A stretch of 64,000 nucleotides of DNA from Fusobacterium_C necrophorum_A (GTDB lineage Bacteria > Fusobacteriota > Fusobacteriia > Fusobacteriales > Fusobacteriaceae). The position numbers were made by a program, and so were the translations under genes. The DNA lies in the NCBI RefSeq assembly GCF_004134945.1, contig NZ_SBAP01000002.1:1-64000 (forward strand), written 5' to 3'. The notes below the pieces were generated by a model. That model did not search any database. It was not told the DNA's origin and saw nothing but the letters and a program-made list of their open reading frames with translations. Of this stretch, positions 43,782-52,763 are shown piece after piece (position 1 is the first letter of the stretch; the number at the start of each line of letters is the position of its first letter).

Positions 43782-43810
43782 ATCATATCAAAGCTTTTAA
43801 AATTTGTCAA
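43782..43810 (-). promoter_or_regulatory. Promoter of ylxM-ffh-rpsP
   Basis: On the minus strand TTGACA (43810-43805), 17-nt spacer, TATGAT (43787-43782). The -35 lies in one arm of an inverted repeat TGTCAAG ... CTTGACA (43805-43826). Confidence 0.75.
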
Positions 43811-43833
43811 GTATTTTATCTTGACATAAGAAA

Positions 43834-44202
43834 TTATTTTATTCTCTTTCCAATTTTTTTATCCAACCTCCACTGAGGAGGACATCCATCTTCCCCCCAA
43901 TATTCATCTATGGATACTATTTTATCTTCTTCGATTTCCATAAAAGAAGTTACATGAAAAAATAAATTCTGTTCTCTATCAAAGACCTGAAGAACTATAA
44001 TTTGTATTCTTCCAATTTTCTCGATTCTTTCGATCACTCCATTCCAGCTTCCAGGATATTCACAATTGATTTCAATAAATTCATCAACGGTGAATTCCTC
44101 ATTCGTATTGTGAAAACGGACTTTTGCTTTAGGATGAAAAAATTTTCTCATCTCTTCTGCTCTCTGTTTTAAAGTACTTTCCCAATATTTTTCAATGTTC
44201 AT
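43834..44202 (-). CDS. NTF2/SnoaL-like protein of unknown function
   Basis: A 122-aa protein with the NTF2-like layout: an N-terminal helix (MNIEKYWESTLKQRAEEMRKFF), the HPKAKVRFHNTNEEFTVDEF pocket segment, and C-terminal strands VTSFMEIEEDKIVSIDEYWG. Members bind small polar molecules or act as enzymes of many kinds; no catalytic set can be assigned. It overlaps the end of the epimerase gene by 4 nt and probably works with it. Confidence 0.65.
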   Translation of the reverse strand: MNIEKYWESTLKQRAEEMRKFFHPKAKVRFHNTNEEFTVDEFIEINCEYPGSWNGVIERIEKIGRIQIIVLQVFDREQNLFFHVTSFMEIEEDKIVSIDEYWGEDGCPPQWRLDKKIGKRIK

Positions 44203-45137
44203 TCTTTAATTCTCCTTATTTTTTCTATTTCATGTAACTCCGGGAAACCTAACATTTTATTTTTCTTCAAAAATTGATAGGTTTTCTGAAGCCCTGACAG
44301 CAAAGAATATTGATTTTGGAATCCTGTAGACAATAATTTTTCTATATTTCCAAACAAGTTAACATTTCGGAAAGGAAACCAATCTCTTGCCTTCCATTTG
44401 GTATCTTCCAGAAAAAAATATCGTATTTCCACTGCCTTCTTCATCGCTTTCGCACATAATTCAACATATTCCTTTATACTGACAATCTCTTCTCCACTTA
44501 CATTAAAAATCTCATTGTAGTATTCTTCCTTTCCAAAGGAATATATAATGGCATGAACCAAATCCTCTACATAACCGAACTGAATTTTTTCTTTTCCATC
44601 ATTAGGAAGATAGACCGGAAGATTATGTTCTATTCTCTTAAAAATATAAGCTTCCCTGTCTAAATTATTCCCAATTCCATAAATGTAAAAAGGTCTGAAA
44701 ATTGTGTACTTTGCATTCCCAATATTTTTCGGGATTTCTTGTTCCGATAAAAATTTGTTTTTAGCATAGTCTCCCCAAATGGAATTTTCCCCAATCTTAT
44801 CCTCCTCCTTTACAGGGATATTTTGGATTTCCTGATAAATGGAGGCACTGCTAATATAAATATACTGTTTATAGTTTCCTTTCATACTCTCCAACAATAT
44901 ACTGACCTGTAATGGCTCATATCCCGAAATATCTACAATATAGTCCACTTCAAGACCGGATAGAGCTTTTTTTAATTGATTTTCTTCATTTCTATCAACG
45001 GAAATATGAAATACATCCCTTATATTTTTTCGATTTCCTCGATTTAAAGCAAAAACAGTATGTCCTAGAGTAAGTAAGCTTTCACAAAGAGCCTTTCCCA
45101 AAAATTGGTTTCCACCCATAACTAAAATTTTTGACAT
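44199..45137 (-). CDS. NAD-dependent epimerase/dehydratase family protein
   Basis: A 312-aa extended SDR. The nucleotide loop is modified to GGNQFLG (instead of GxxGxxG) near residue 8, with YISSASIY and YAKNKFLSE as the catalytic Ser and YxxxK. It resembles atypical NAD(P)-binding epimerase-like proteins, such as chloroplast-type RNA-binding CSP41 relatives; the sugar substrate is unknown. The start is at 45137 after GGAGGGA. It overlaps the NTF2-like gene by 4 nt. Confidence 0.78.
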   Translation of the reverse strand: MSKILVMGGNQFLGKALCESLLTLGHTVFALNRGNRKNIRDVFHISVDRNEENQLKKALSGLEVDYIVDISGYEPLQVSILLESMKGNYKQYIYISSASIYQEIQNIPVKEEDKIGENSIWGDYAKNKFLSEQEIPKNIGNAKYTIFRPFYIYGIGNNLDREAYIFKRIEHNLPVYLPNDGKEKIQFGYVEDLVHAIIYSFGKEEYYNEIFNVSGEEIVSIKEYVELCAKAMKKAVEIRYFFLEDTKWKARDWFPFRNVNLFGNIEKLLSTGFQNQYSLLSGLQKTYQFLKKNKMLGFPELHEIEKIRRIKE

Positions 45138-45185
45138 AATTCCCTCCATAATACCTTTTTCATTTCTCCAGATGAATTCTTCATT

Positions 45186-46043
45186 TCATTGTTCCTTTCC
45201 TTTAGAAATATAAAAAACGGATAACAGTAAAATTATTCCTCCCAAACACTGCTGAACCGTATAATACTCTTTCAAAATAAAATATCCGAAAATACAAGAA
45301 ATAACCGGTTCTAAAGATAGTATAAATCCGGCAGTTGTAGCTGAAATATTTTGTTGAGCGATACCTTGTAGAATATATCCGAAACTTGTACAGAAAACAC
45401 TGAGTAAGCATAAAGAAATCCAAAAAGAAAAATGTTTCGGAAAATATAAGCCCTCGATAGGATACTGAATAACAAACGAAAATAAGGCTAAATATGCAAA
45501 TTGGAAAACCCCCAAAGAAACCGGATTTACTTTTCTTACAAAATTTCCCACAAATATCACATGTAAAGCAAATAAAATAGAGCAGAATAAACAAAGAATA
45601 TCCCCTCTATGAACTTGCAAATCAGTATCCAATGTCAATAACGCTATTCCAATAAAAGAAAAAAATAAAACAAAATAAATTTTCTTTTTAGGCTTTTCTC
45701 CATTGATTATCCATGAAAAAAAAGGAATAAAAATGACAGAAAGACTTACTAAAAAACCTGCATTAGAAGCTGTGGTATGTTTTAATCCGACAGTCATTGT
45801 TAAAAACACAAAAAATAATAAAATACTTAAGATAAAAGAATACCGTAGATCTTTCGCTTGAATTGGAAGTATCTTTTTTCTTAAGACGAAGAAAGAAGTT
45901 ATAAAAGATAGAAAGAATCGAAAACTTATAATATGAAGCTCCGAAGAATATTCTAAGCATACTTTTGTCAATCCATAGGTCAATCCCCAAAATAAAGTTA
46001 CAAGAAACATATAAACAGTGTATTTCGTTTTACTTTGTAGCAA
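45186..46043 (-). CDS. EamA-family (DMT superfamily) transporter, TTG start
   Basis: A 285-aa protein with ten hydrophobic helices forming two EamA repeats, each ending in a typical loop (ITSFFVLRKK; SLEPVISCIFGYFILKEYY). DMT carriers export amino acids or metabolites. The best start is TTG at 46043, which has AGGAGGG 6 nt upstream. The frame is open to an ATG at 46118, but that extension is hydrophilic and overlaps another small ORF. No substrate can be given. Confidence 0.82.
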   Translation of the reverse strand: MLQSKTKYTVYMFLVTLFWGLTYGLTKVCLEYSSELHIISFRFFLSFITSFFVLRKKILPIQAKDLRYSFILSILLFFVFLTMTVGLKHTTASNAGFLVSLSVIFIPFFSWIINGEKPKKKIYFVLFFSFIGIALLTLDTDLQVHRGDILCLFCSILFALHVIFVGNFVRKVNPVSLGVFQFAYLALFSFVIQYPIEGLYFPKHFSFWISLCLLSVFCTSFGYILQGIAQQNISATTAGFILSLEPVISCIFGYFILKEYYTVQQCLGGIILLLSVFYISKGKEQ

Positions 46044-46182
46044 AATACTCCCTCCTCTCATCTGAATAGTATTTCTTTGCCTTAATATAATTTTCCATAA
46101 GTTTTCTTTCTTCAACATTCCAAACTAAAAAACAAATGATATCTTTATTCTCCAAAATATAGGGGCTAAACAAATGATCCAT
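46030..46182 (-). CDS. Small 50-codon ORF overlapping the EamA gene start
   Basis: Starts ATG at 46182 with MDHLFSPYILENKDII and ends RREYFATK, with the stop 14 nt inside the EamA gene; the EamA ribosome site lies within its final codons. The protein is charged and helical in its second half (VEERKLMENYIKAKKYYSDE). The ATG lacks a good ribosome site, so this may be the 3' remnant of a larger gene or a coupled small protein. I do not recognise a family. Confidence 0.35.
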   Translation of the reverse strand: MDHLFSPYILENKDIICFLVWNVEERKLMENYIKAKKYYSDERREYFATK

Positions 46183-46218
46183 AATCTATTGGAGTATTTT
46201 TTATTGCCGATTAATTGC

Positions 46219-46250
46219 TAAAAAAGAGTGACAGAAGCCACTCTTTCCCA
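46219..46250 (-). terminator. Terminator of the earP-efp unit
   Basis: On the minus strand AAAGAGTG / CACTCTTT with GCTTCTGT loop and following T-run. Confidence 0.85.
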
Positions 46251-46257
46251 CATTTTT

Positions 46258-46821
46258 TTATTTTTTTACTCTTTCCACATATTCATTCGTTCGAGTATCA
46301 ATTTTAATCCATTCTCCTTGTTCTACGAATAAAGGAACTTGGATTTCATATCCGGTGTTAATTCTAGCCGGTTTCATAACTTTTCCGGAAGTATCTCCTC
46401 GAAGCCCGGGTTCCGTATATTCAATTTGTCTTTCAATGAAAGTAGGAACTTCTACTGCTACCGGAGTAGATTCATAGTAAACCACTTCCAATTCCATTTC
46501 TTCTTCCAAGTAGTTTAAGGCGTCTCCTAAGTCTTCTCCCTTTAATTCAATGCTTTCCCAAGTTTCAGGATTTGAGAATACATAAAAAGATCCGTCATTG
46601 TAAGAATAAATTGCTTTTACTTTATCCAATTTAATATCATCCATTTTATCATCTGCCTTATAAACAGAATCCGAGATATTTCCTGAGATTAAGTTTTTCA
46701 TTTTAAATTTTACCACCGCTGCGTTTCTTCCTGATTTGTTGTATTCCGCCTTTAATACAACGAAAGGATCGTTTCCGATTTTAACAGTGCTTCCTGCTCT
46801 TAGTTCTTGAGCGATTTTCAT
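46258..46821 (-). CDS. efp: Elongation factor P
   Basis: A 187-aa, three-domain protein. The tip loop of domain I is KSGRNAAVV, giving Arg at position 32 where Lys is found in the lysylated (EpmA) type. This Arg is the residue rhamnosylated by EarP, whose gene lies 13 nt upstream. C-terminal TRTNEYVERV is the EF-P OB-fold end. EF-P relieves ribosome stalling at polyproline. Confidence 0.97.
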   Translation of the reverse strand: MKIAQELRAGSTVKIGNDPFVVLKAEYNKSGRNAAVVKFKMKNLISGNISDSVYKADDKMDDIKLDKVKAIYSYNDGSFYVFSNPETWESIELKGEDLGDALNYLEEEMELEVVYYESTPVAVEVPTFIERQIEYTEPGLRGDTSGKVMKPARINTGYEIQVPLFVEQGEWIKIDTRTNEYVERVKK

Positions 46822-46834
46822 ATTGTGTTACCTC

Positions 46835-47863
46835 CTAAAAATTTTCTATGAATTGTTTTAATTTAATTCCCAAATTACAGTGTTTTCGAATATAATCACG
46901 AAACTCTTCATTATGTTTTTGAATATCTGCCAAATGCTCCCAAAAATAAGAATAATCTGTCTCTTCTCTGTTATAACTGTAAAAACTATTTTGTAAAGCC
47001 GGATTATCAGGACAGTATTTTTCTAAAAAAGATTGCAATTTTTGAAAGTGCAATCCATTTTTTTGAGGATAAATATGCCATAAAAAAGGCTTGCCTGTCA
47101 ATAGAGCTCTTGCAAAGGAGTCTTCTCCCCGCACAAAGTTAAAATCACATTTTTGGATAAGAGCTTCATAGTTCTCCTGACTATAAAAAGGTAAAAACTT
47201 TAGTTTTATTTTATCATATCTTGTAAAATTTCCCAAGCTTTTTCTAAGGCTCTCCTGACTTTTTTCCCCTAAAATACAAAGACATATTTTCTTTCCGGTT
47301 TTTTGCAAACTTTCCAATAAACTTGTGAAATCTTTTTCATAAGAAAAAATACTTCCGACAAGTTCATAGTCCTCCCTGCGAATGCCAAACGCCTCCAAGG
47401 ACAAATCCGGAAAATATCTCTTCGTCAAAATTCCTCCTGTTTTTTTAGAAATTCCGGGCATAAAGAAAAATTTCCGACAAGTTCCTCTTCCCAAAACAGA
47501 TTCCTGAAGATGAAACCCCTCTGTCCAATCTTCTGCTGAAAAATATTCCAAATTAATAATGAGCTTGGAAGTTTGATAGGCTTTTTGCAAATAATTCTCA
47601 GGAATATCACAGGCAAAGGCTTCTATGATTACTTCCGCCGTTTCCACCTCCTGCCCCTGTCGTAGAATATCAGAATAGCTAGAATAAAGAATTTTAGAGG
47701 TATCGGGACAAAGAGCAAAAAACTCTTCCGTCCTATCTAAAATCAATCGAAGCTTTTTCTGAGGAAACAAATCAGAAAGTTCCTTATATAGCCGATAGCA
47801 AACTCCAATATCCCCAAAATTATCAATGACTCGACAAAAAATATCAATACTTGTTACTTTCAT
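46835..47863 (-). CDS. earP: EF-P arginine rhamnosyltransferase EarP
   Basis: About 342 aa, a GT-B glycosyltransferase. The opening DIFCRVIDNFGDIGVCYRL is the EarP signature with the catalytic Asp, and FNFVRGEDSFARA near the C-terminus is the TDP-rhamnose-binding block. It adds rhamnose to Arg32 of EF-P. The start is set at 47863 (MKVTSIDIF); the frame is open further upstream but that part is a Lys/Arg-rich antisense-like extension overlapping the lipoprotein gene. Gene order earP-efp is conserved in many Arg32-type bacteria. Confidence 0.92.
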   Translation of the reverse strand: MKVTSIDIFCRVIDNFGDIGVCYRLYKELSDLFPQKKLRLILDRTEEFFALCPDTSKILYSSYSDILRQGQEVETAEVIIEAFACDIPENYLQKAYQTSKLIINLEYFSAEDWTEGFHLQESVLGRGTCRKFFFMPGISKKTGGILTKRYFPDLSLEAFGIRREDYELVGSIFSYEKDFTSLLESLQKTGKKICLCILGEKSQESLRKSLGNFTRYDKIKLKFLPFYSQENYEALIQKCDFNFVRGEDSFARALLTGKPFLWHIYPQKNGLHFQKLQSFLEKYCPDNPALQNSFYSYNREETDYSYFWEHLADIQKHNEEFRDYIRKHCNLGIKLKQFIENF

Positions 47864-47870
47864 AAAAATT

Positions 47871-48086
47871 TTACTGAGCCTTTTCCTGATTCTTTGTTTC
47901 TTGCAATGCTTCGTTTGCCACTTCCTCCGTTGTTTTTGCCTTTTCTTTTTTAATCGGTGTAGAAGTTGACACTCCAACTCCGAGACCTCCTAAGTGAAAT
48001 CCGGTCCCTACTCCGACGGAAGTGCTACAAGCTGTCATGAACAAAGTACTGCATACCAATATTACATGAGTTTTTTTCCATTTCAT
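47871..48086 (-). CDS. Small predicted lipoprotein
   Basis: A 71-aa protein with a lipoprotein signal peptide: MKWKKTHVILVCSTLFMTAC, with Cys20 at the end of an LFMTAC lipobox-like site. The next ~25 residues are Gly/Ser/Thr/Val rich (VGVGTGFHLGGLGVGVSTST) and the tail is charged. It is probably anchored in the inner or outer membrane. It lies 7 nt before earP and 10 nt after the pseudouridine synthase gene. I know no family or function for it. Confidence 0.7.
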   Translation of the reverse strand: MKWKKTHVILVCSTLFMTACSTSVGVGTGFHLGGLGVGVSTSTPIKKEKAKTTEEVANEALQETKNQEKAQ

Positions 48087-48096
48087 ACTATCCCTC

Positions 48097-48792
48097 CTAT
48101 TTCGTGTTCAAGAAAATAATATCCTCCAAAGAAACTTCTCTCACTTCTCCCGGTTTTAAATCTCCCAGGACCAATCTTCCAAAGGAAACTCTTTTCAAAT
48201 AACTTACCTTGTTGTCCACCGCTTCTAACATTTTTTTGACTTGATGAAATTTTCCCTCTTGAATTGTCAAGGAAATTTTTTGCTCCTCCAATTGTTCCAC
48301 CTTTGCCGGCAAGGTCGTATAGTCTCCAATTCTAACCCCCTGTCGTAATTGCTCGATTGCCTCTTCTGTAATTATTTTTTCTAAGCAAACATGATAAGTC
48401 TTATCCACATGGCTCTTTGGAGATAACAATTGATGATTTAATTTTCCGTCGTTTGTAAATAAAAGAAGTCCCTCCGTATCCTTATCCAAGCGTCCTACAG
48501 GTACCAAATCCTTCCGAATGACCCACTCCGGAAGCAATTCCATTATCGTTCGCTCTTTCGAATCTTCCAATGCTGTGACATAGCCTGCTTTTTTATACAA
48601 GATATAATATCGAAATTTTTTATAAACTAATTTTTCCTTTTCATAGAACACATCATCTTTTTCTTCGTCTATTATCTGTTGTCCGGAAGTCACGATAGAA
48701 GCGTTCACTTGAATTTTTCTCTTTTTTAAAAGTTCTTTTACTTCTTTTCGACTTCCAAGTCCACATTCCACTAAAAATTTATCCATTCTCAT
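48097..48792 (-). CDS. RsuA/RluB/E/F-family pseudouridine synthase
   Basis: A 231-aa protein: an S4 RNA-binding domain (MRMDKFLVECGLGSRKEVKE), then the synthase domain with the catalytic motif GRLDKDTEGLLLFTNDG (Asp near residue 102) and the C-terminal EGKFHQVKKMLEAVDNKV. The family modifies uridines in rRNA; RsuA acts on U516 of 16S rRNA. Which site this enzyme uses cannot be told by eye. It overlaps the OYE gene by 14 nt. Confidence 0.92.
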   Translation of the reverse strand: MRMDKFLVECGLGSRKEVKELLKKRKIQVNASIVTSGQQIIDEEKDDVFYEKEKLVYKKFRYYILYKKAGYVTALEDSKERTIMELLPEWVIRKDLVPVGRLDKDTEGLLLFTNDGKLNHQLLSPKSHVDKTYHVCLEKIITEEAIEQLRQGVRIGDYTTLPAKVEQLEEQKISLTIQEGKFHQVKKMLEAVDNKVSYLKRVSFGRLVLGDLKPGEVREVSLEDIIFLNTK

Positions 48793-49735
48793 TTTTCTTC
48801 TGTCTCATCCTTTTTTCAAAGTCTTTCCTACACTTTTTCATCCAATTCGGATAAAAAATCATAGCACGCCCGACAGCCACAAAGTCTACATCAAACTCCT
48901 CCAACAAGCGGCTTGCCTGTTTCTCCGTCTTAATTCCATAAACCGCAATTACCGGAATGGAAACCGCTTTTTTGATTTCTATCCCTAAAAAAGTGATCCA
49001 ATGAAATGGGAAATCAGGAGGATAATTCGAAATTTTAACTGCCTGTTTTGCTTCCTTCGGAACTCCGTTGGAAACATGCAGCAAATCCAAGCCCATCTGT
49101 TCTAAAAATTTTGCCATTTCTATTCCGTCTTCCACTTCCGGATCATTGCCGCTCATTCGATAGGAGAGCAAGAACCTATCATCAAATAACTCTCTTGTTT
49201 TTTCGATTAAGCTTTTTACAAAATAAAAACGATTTCCGTAACAGTCTTGTCTATGATTCCAGACGGAAGAACTCAACTGAGACAACAAATATCCGTGAGC
49301 TCCATGCATCTCAATTCCGTCAAATCCGGCTTTTTTGGCACGATGAAAAGCTTTCACAAAAAAGTCTAAAATTTCGTCCAATCTTTCTTTCGAAACTTCC
49401 GAAATCTTCTCCTTAAACCCTGCATGATGAAGTTGAATCAAAACCGGCGTTTCATATTGATGACATATCTTCACTATCTTGGATAAGCCCTCTATCATGT
49501 CATCCGACCAAATTCCCAATTGATTCTCTCGTAATTTTCCTGCTTCTTCTACTGCAGTCGCTTCGACAATAATCAATCCGACTTCCGTTTTTGCAATTCT
49601 TTCATACCAATCCAATAAATTCTGATTGACCCTGCCGTCGGTTCCTAAAAGAGAAAAGCGAACCAAAGGAGGAAGTACAATTCGATTTTTAAAAGAAATT
49701 CCTTTTATTTGATAGGGTGTAAAAATTGTTTTCAT
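48779..49735 (-). CDS. Old yellow enzyme-type NADH:flavin oxidoreductase
   Basis: A 318-aa FMN TIM-barrel. FKNRIVLPPLVRFSL is the N-terminal FMN strand, QLHHAGFK carries the substrate His region, FDGIEMHGAHGYLLSQ the central motif, and VGRAMIFYP the C-terminal phosphate loop. It fits the YqjM/NemA-like group that reduces enones or nitro compounds with NAD(P)H. At ~35 kDa it lacks the C-terminal 4Fe-4S/FAD domains of 2,4-dienoyl-CoA reductases. It overlaps the S9 peptidase gene by 4 nt. Confidence 0.88.
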   Translation of the reverse strand: MKTIFTPYQIKGISFKNRIVLPPLVRFSLLGTDGRVNQNLLDWYERIAKTEVGLIIVEATAVEEAGKLRENQLGIWSDDMIEGLSKIVKICHQYETPVLIQLHHAGFKEKISEVSKERLDEILDFFVKAFHRAKKAGFDGIEMHGAHGYLLSQLSSSVWNHRQDCYGNRFYFVKSLIEKTRELFDDRFLLSYRMSGNDPEVEDGIEMAKFLEQMGLDLLHVSNGVPKEAKQAVKISNYPPDFPFHWITFLGIEIKKAVSIPVIAVYGIKTEKQASRLLEEFDVDFVAVGRAMIFYPNWMKKCRKDFEKRMRQKKNENG

Positions 49736-51720
49736 TCCCTCTCCTGTTTCTTCAAGTATCGTTCAAACCAATTCGTAATTTCTTCCAAACGACGCACTCG
49801 ATGTTTCGGCTTCCCGCTTCTGGAAAGTTCATGATTTTCTCCTCGAAACATACAAAGTCTTGCCTCCACTCCATGATATTTTAAAGCGGTAAACATTTGT
49901 AATCCTTCCGCCAGCCAACAACGATAGTCCTCTTCCGAATGAATGAACAAAGTAGGAGTTTTCACTTGATTTGCATATTTCAATGGAGAATGTGACCAAA
50001 GTTTTTCCACCTTATTCCAAGGAGTCGACTGGTTTTGATCGGCATTAAAATAATAACCGATGTCTGTCGTTCCAAACTTGGAAATCCAGTTGGAAATGCT
50101 TCGTTGAGAGACGGCACAGGCAAATCGATCAGTATGCCCTATAATCCAGTTCGTCATAAACCCTCCATAAGAGCCCCCTGTTACTCCCACTCGTTTTCTA
50201 TCAATAGGATAACTTTCCAAAACAATGTCGGTCGCCTTCATCAAATCCTCGTAGTCGATACTTCCATATTTTCCTCGAATATCCATGAAACGATTTCCTC
50301 TCCCGTCACTTCCATGTGGATTGGTAAAAAAGACAAAATATCCTAAATTTGCCCAAACCTGCATCTCATGATAAAATACATTTCCATAGACCGTTTTCGG
50401 CCCTCCATGAATATCCAAAATTGCGGGATATTCCTTTCCTTCCTCGAAATCAACAGGTTTTATAACATAAATTTCTATGCTTTCCCCATAACTTTCCATA
50501 AAAACTTTTTCCGGTTTCGAAACGGAATATTCTTCAAAAACAATTCGATTATGTTTTGTGATTTCTATCTCTTCTGCATTTTCTTTCAAATACAATTCTT
50601 GCAATCCGTAGTCTTTCATGGCTCCATATACCAGAGTATCCTTATAAATATCGAAGAAATCCACACTGCCGTCTCTGGCTGTTAAAAGTTCCAAGCGTCC
50701 ATCTCGATGTAGACAGTTAATGACAGAAAAATCCTCTAAAGTGGATAAGAAATACAATGCATTATCTGTCGTATGAAAAGTTTTTCCCCCTCCGAATTTA
50801 CAATCGGAGCCTACCGTGGACAATAACCAGGTATCATTTTCATAAAATAATTCCAATGTCCCATTTTTTACGAAGTATAATTTATGATTTTCGTTGATAC
50901 CAAAGCTTTTCATATCGCTGGCAGCACATACAATATCTCTTCCCATATAGTCTGCAAAACTGAAATTATAGTTTCCGTCTTCTATCAAACAGGAACATCG
51001 GTTTTCAAGAAGATCATATTCATACAGAGCATTGGTTTGCTCCAATTTATCATGATATTCCTCTGCGATGAATAAAACACGATTTTCTGAAACTTTGAAA
51101 TACTCTACATTCATAAATTCAGGAGTCAAAGCTTCGATTTTTTGACTTGCCGTTTCGTAGCGATAAAGACGATTTCGTTGTTTATTCGTAAATCCTAGTC
51201 CATTGCTCCAAAAAGGAATTTCATCCAACACTTCATAATCTGCTTCTTCTTTCTTTTTTTCAATCGCTTTGGCTCTTTCTTCTCCCGTCAAACCGTGCAA
51301 GGAAATATCAGCATTGGAATAGTTCGCCGTGAACACAAAGCCGGAAGAACAAACTTGAATGTCCGTTACCGAATAAGGAAGTTGTAGAAATGCTTTCGCT
51401 TCTCCCCCTCGTACATCTATGGAATAATATTCCGTCCACTCTTCTCCTTCTTCTTTCTTCTTTTTTATACTGCTGTCTCGAGAAGTTTGAAATAATAACT
51501 GGGTATCATCCAGCCAAACTACGTTTTTTTCTTTTCCTAACGAGGTATATTCCTTATTTTCTTTACTTTGCGTGTCATACACATAAACATAGTGTTCATA
51601 GTCATTCTTTTCCAAATTTGCTTTTGTCTTGGTATAAGAAATATACTTTCCGTTTTTGGAAAAGCGTACATTGGATAAAAAAGAATACTCTAAGAATGTT
51701 TTGATTTCAATTTTTTTCAT
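49732..51720 (-). CDS. S9-family serine peptidase (acylaminoacyl/prolyl oligopeptidase type)
   Basis: A 662-aa cytoplasmic protein: an N-terminal beta-propeller (to about residue 400), then an alpha/beta hydrolase. Visible are the nucleophile GGSYGGFMTNW, the acid HSEEDYRCW and the catalytic His in GENHELSRSGKP. No signal peptide is present. It releases peptides or N-acyl amino acids from short substrates, fitting peptide fermentation. It shares a 4-nt overlap with the OYE gene and is 11 nt after queA. Confidence 0.92.
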   Translation of the reverse strand: MKKIEIKTFLEYSFLSNVRFSKNGKYISYTKTKANLEKNDYEHYVYVYDTQSKENKEYTSLGKEKNVVWLDDTQLLFQTSRDSSIKKKKEEGEEWTEYYSIDVRGGEAKAFLQLPYSVTDIQVCSSGFVFTANYSNADISLHGLTGEERAKAIEKKKEEADYEVLDEIPFWSNGLGFTNKQRNRLYRYETASQKIEALTPEFMNVEYFKVSENRVLFIAEEYHDKLEQTNALYEYDLLENRCSCLIEDGNYNFSFADYMGRDIVCAASDMKSFGINENHKLYFVKNGTLELFYENDTWLLSTVGSDCKFGGGKTFHTTDNALYFLSTLEDFSVINCLHRDGRLELLTARDGSVDFFDIYKDTLVYGAMKDYGLQELYLKENAEEIEITKHNRIVFEEYSVSKPEKVFMESYGESIEIYVIKPVDFEEGKEYPAILDIHGGPKTVYGNVFYHEMQVWANLGYFVFFTNPHGSDGRGNRFMDIRGKYGSIDYEDLMKATDIVLESYPIDRKRVGVTGGSYGGFMTNWIIGHTDRFACAVSQRSISNWISKFGTTDIGYYFNADQNQSTPWNKVEKLWSHSPLKYANQVKTPTLFIHSEEDYRCWLAEGLQMFTALKYHGVEARLCMFRGENHELSRSGKPKHRVRRLEEITNWFERYLKKQERE

Positions 51721-51731
51721 AAGTCCCCCCT

Positions 51732-52763
51732 CTAATAAATAAACATAGCATCTCCGAAACTAAAAAAATGATATTCCTGTTCTACCGCATGATGATATAC
51801 GTCCAACATGAATTCTCTCTCTGAAAAAGCGGATACCAACATCAAAAGAGTTGATTTCGGTAAGTGAAAATTGGTGATTAAAGCATCTACCATTTGGAAA
51901 CGATAGCCCGGATAAATAAAAATATCCGTATTCTTTTTTTGAGCAAGTAAAATACCGTTCTCATCCACGGAAGATTCCAAGGCCCTCGTTGTCGTCGTTC
52001 CTACTGAAATAATTCGTCGTCCTTCCGCCTTTGCCTGATTGATTTTTTTCGCTGCCTCCGGAGGAATTTCAAACAGTTCCTCATGCATTTTATGATTCAA
52101 TACATCTTCCGTTTGCACCGGACGGAAAGTTCCTAACCCTACCTCCAAATAAATATCTACAATTTCAATACCTTTTTCTTGAATCTTTTCTAACAATTCT
52201 TTCGTGAAATGCAATCCTGCTGTAGGTGCGGCAACAGACTCCCCTCGCTTCGCATAGACCGTTTGGTACATTTCTTGGTCTTCCAATTTCTCCACAATAT
52301 ACGGTGGTAAAGGCATAGTCCCCAATCTATCCAAATTCTCTTCAAAACTCCCTTGATAAGAAAATTTTAAAATCCGATTTCCATCCTCTTGAATTTCTAA
52401 AAGTTCCGCTACCAATTCCGCATTGGGACCTATCCATATCTTCTGTCCCAATTTTAATTTTTTAGCGGGCTTTAATAAGCATTCCCAAGTATCCAAATCT
52501 TTTCTTTTTACCAAAAGGACCTCCAGTACTCCTCCTGTTTCCTTTTGACCATACAATCTGGCAGGAATGACCTTGGTGGAATTCCGAACCAAAACATCTC
52601 CTTTTTGCAAATAGTCTAAAATATCATAAAAATATTTATCTTCCAACTTCTTTGTTTTTCGATCGATAAGCAGTAATTTTGCATGATCTCTCGGCTCTCT
52701 GGGACTTTGTCCAATCAATTCTTCCGGAAGATCATAATCGTAATCTTGTAATTTTGTTGACAT
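51732..52763 (-). CDS. queA: S-adenosylmethionine:tRNA ribosyltransferase-isomerase
   Basis: A 343-aa enzyme of queuosine synthesis. It begins YDLPEELIGQSPREPRDHAKL, then VRNSTKVIPARLYG, AAPTAGLHFT and TNFHLPKSTLLMLVSAF, all QueA landmarks. It transfers the ribosyl part of SAM to preQ1 in tRNA. Its start codon overlaps the stop of ispA by 1 nt. Confidence 0.97.
   Translation of the reverse strand: MSTKLQDYDYDLPEELIGQSPREPRDHAKLLLIDRKTKKLEDKYFYDILDYLQKGDVLVRNSTKVIPARLYGQKETGGVLEVLLVKRKDLDTWECLLKPAKKLKLGQKIWIGPNAELVAELLEIQEDGNRILKFSYQGSFEENLDRLGTMPLPPYIVEKLEDQEMYQTVYAKRGESVAAPTAGLHFTKELLEKIQEKGIEIVDIYLEVGLGTFRPVQTEDVLNHKMHEELFEIPPEAAKKINQAKAEGRRIISVGTTTTRALESSVDENGILLAQKKNTDIFIYPGYRFQMVDALITNFHLPKSTLLMLVSAFSEREFMLDVYHHAVEQEYHFFSFGDAMFIY

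Noticed and set aside
46044..46118. An ATG start for the EamA transporter at 46118
   Set aside because: It would add 25 hydrophilic residues before the first helix; the TTG at 46043 has an AGGAGGG at correct spacing.
47864..47977. A 38-residue N-terminal extension of EarP
   Set aside because: It is a Lys/Arg/Gln-rich stretch overlapping the end of the lipoprotein gene in another frame; the family starts at the DIFCRVIDNFGDIG block.
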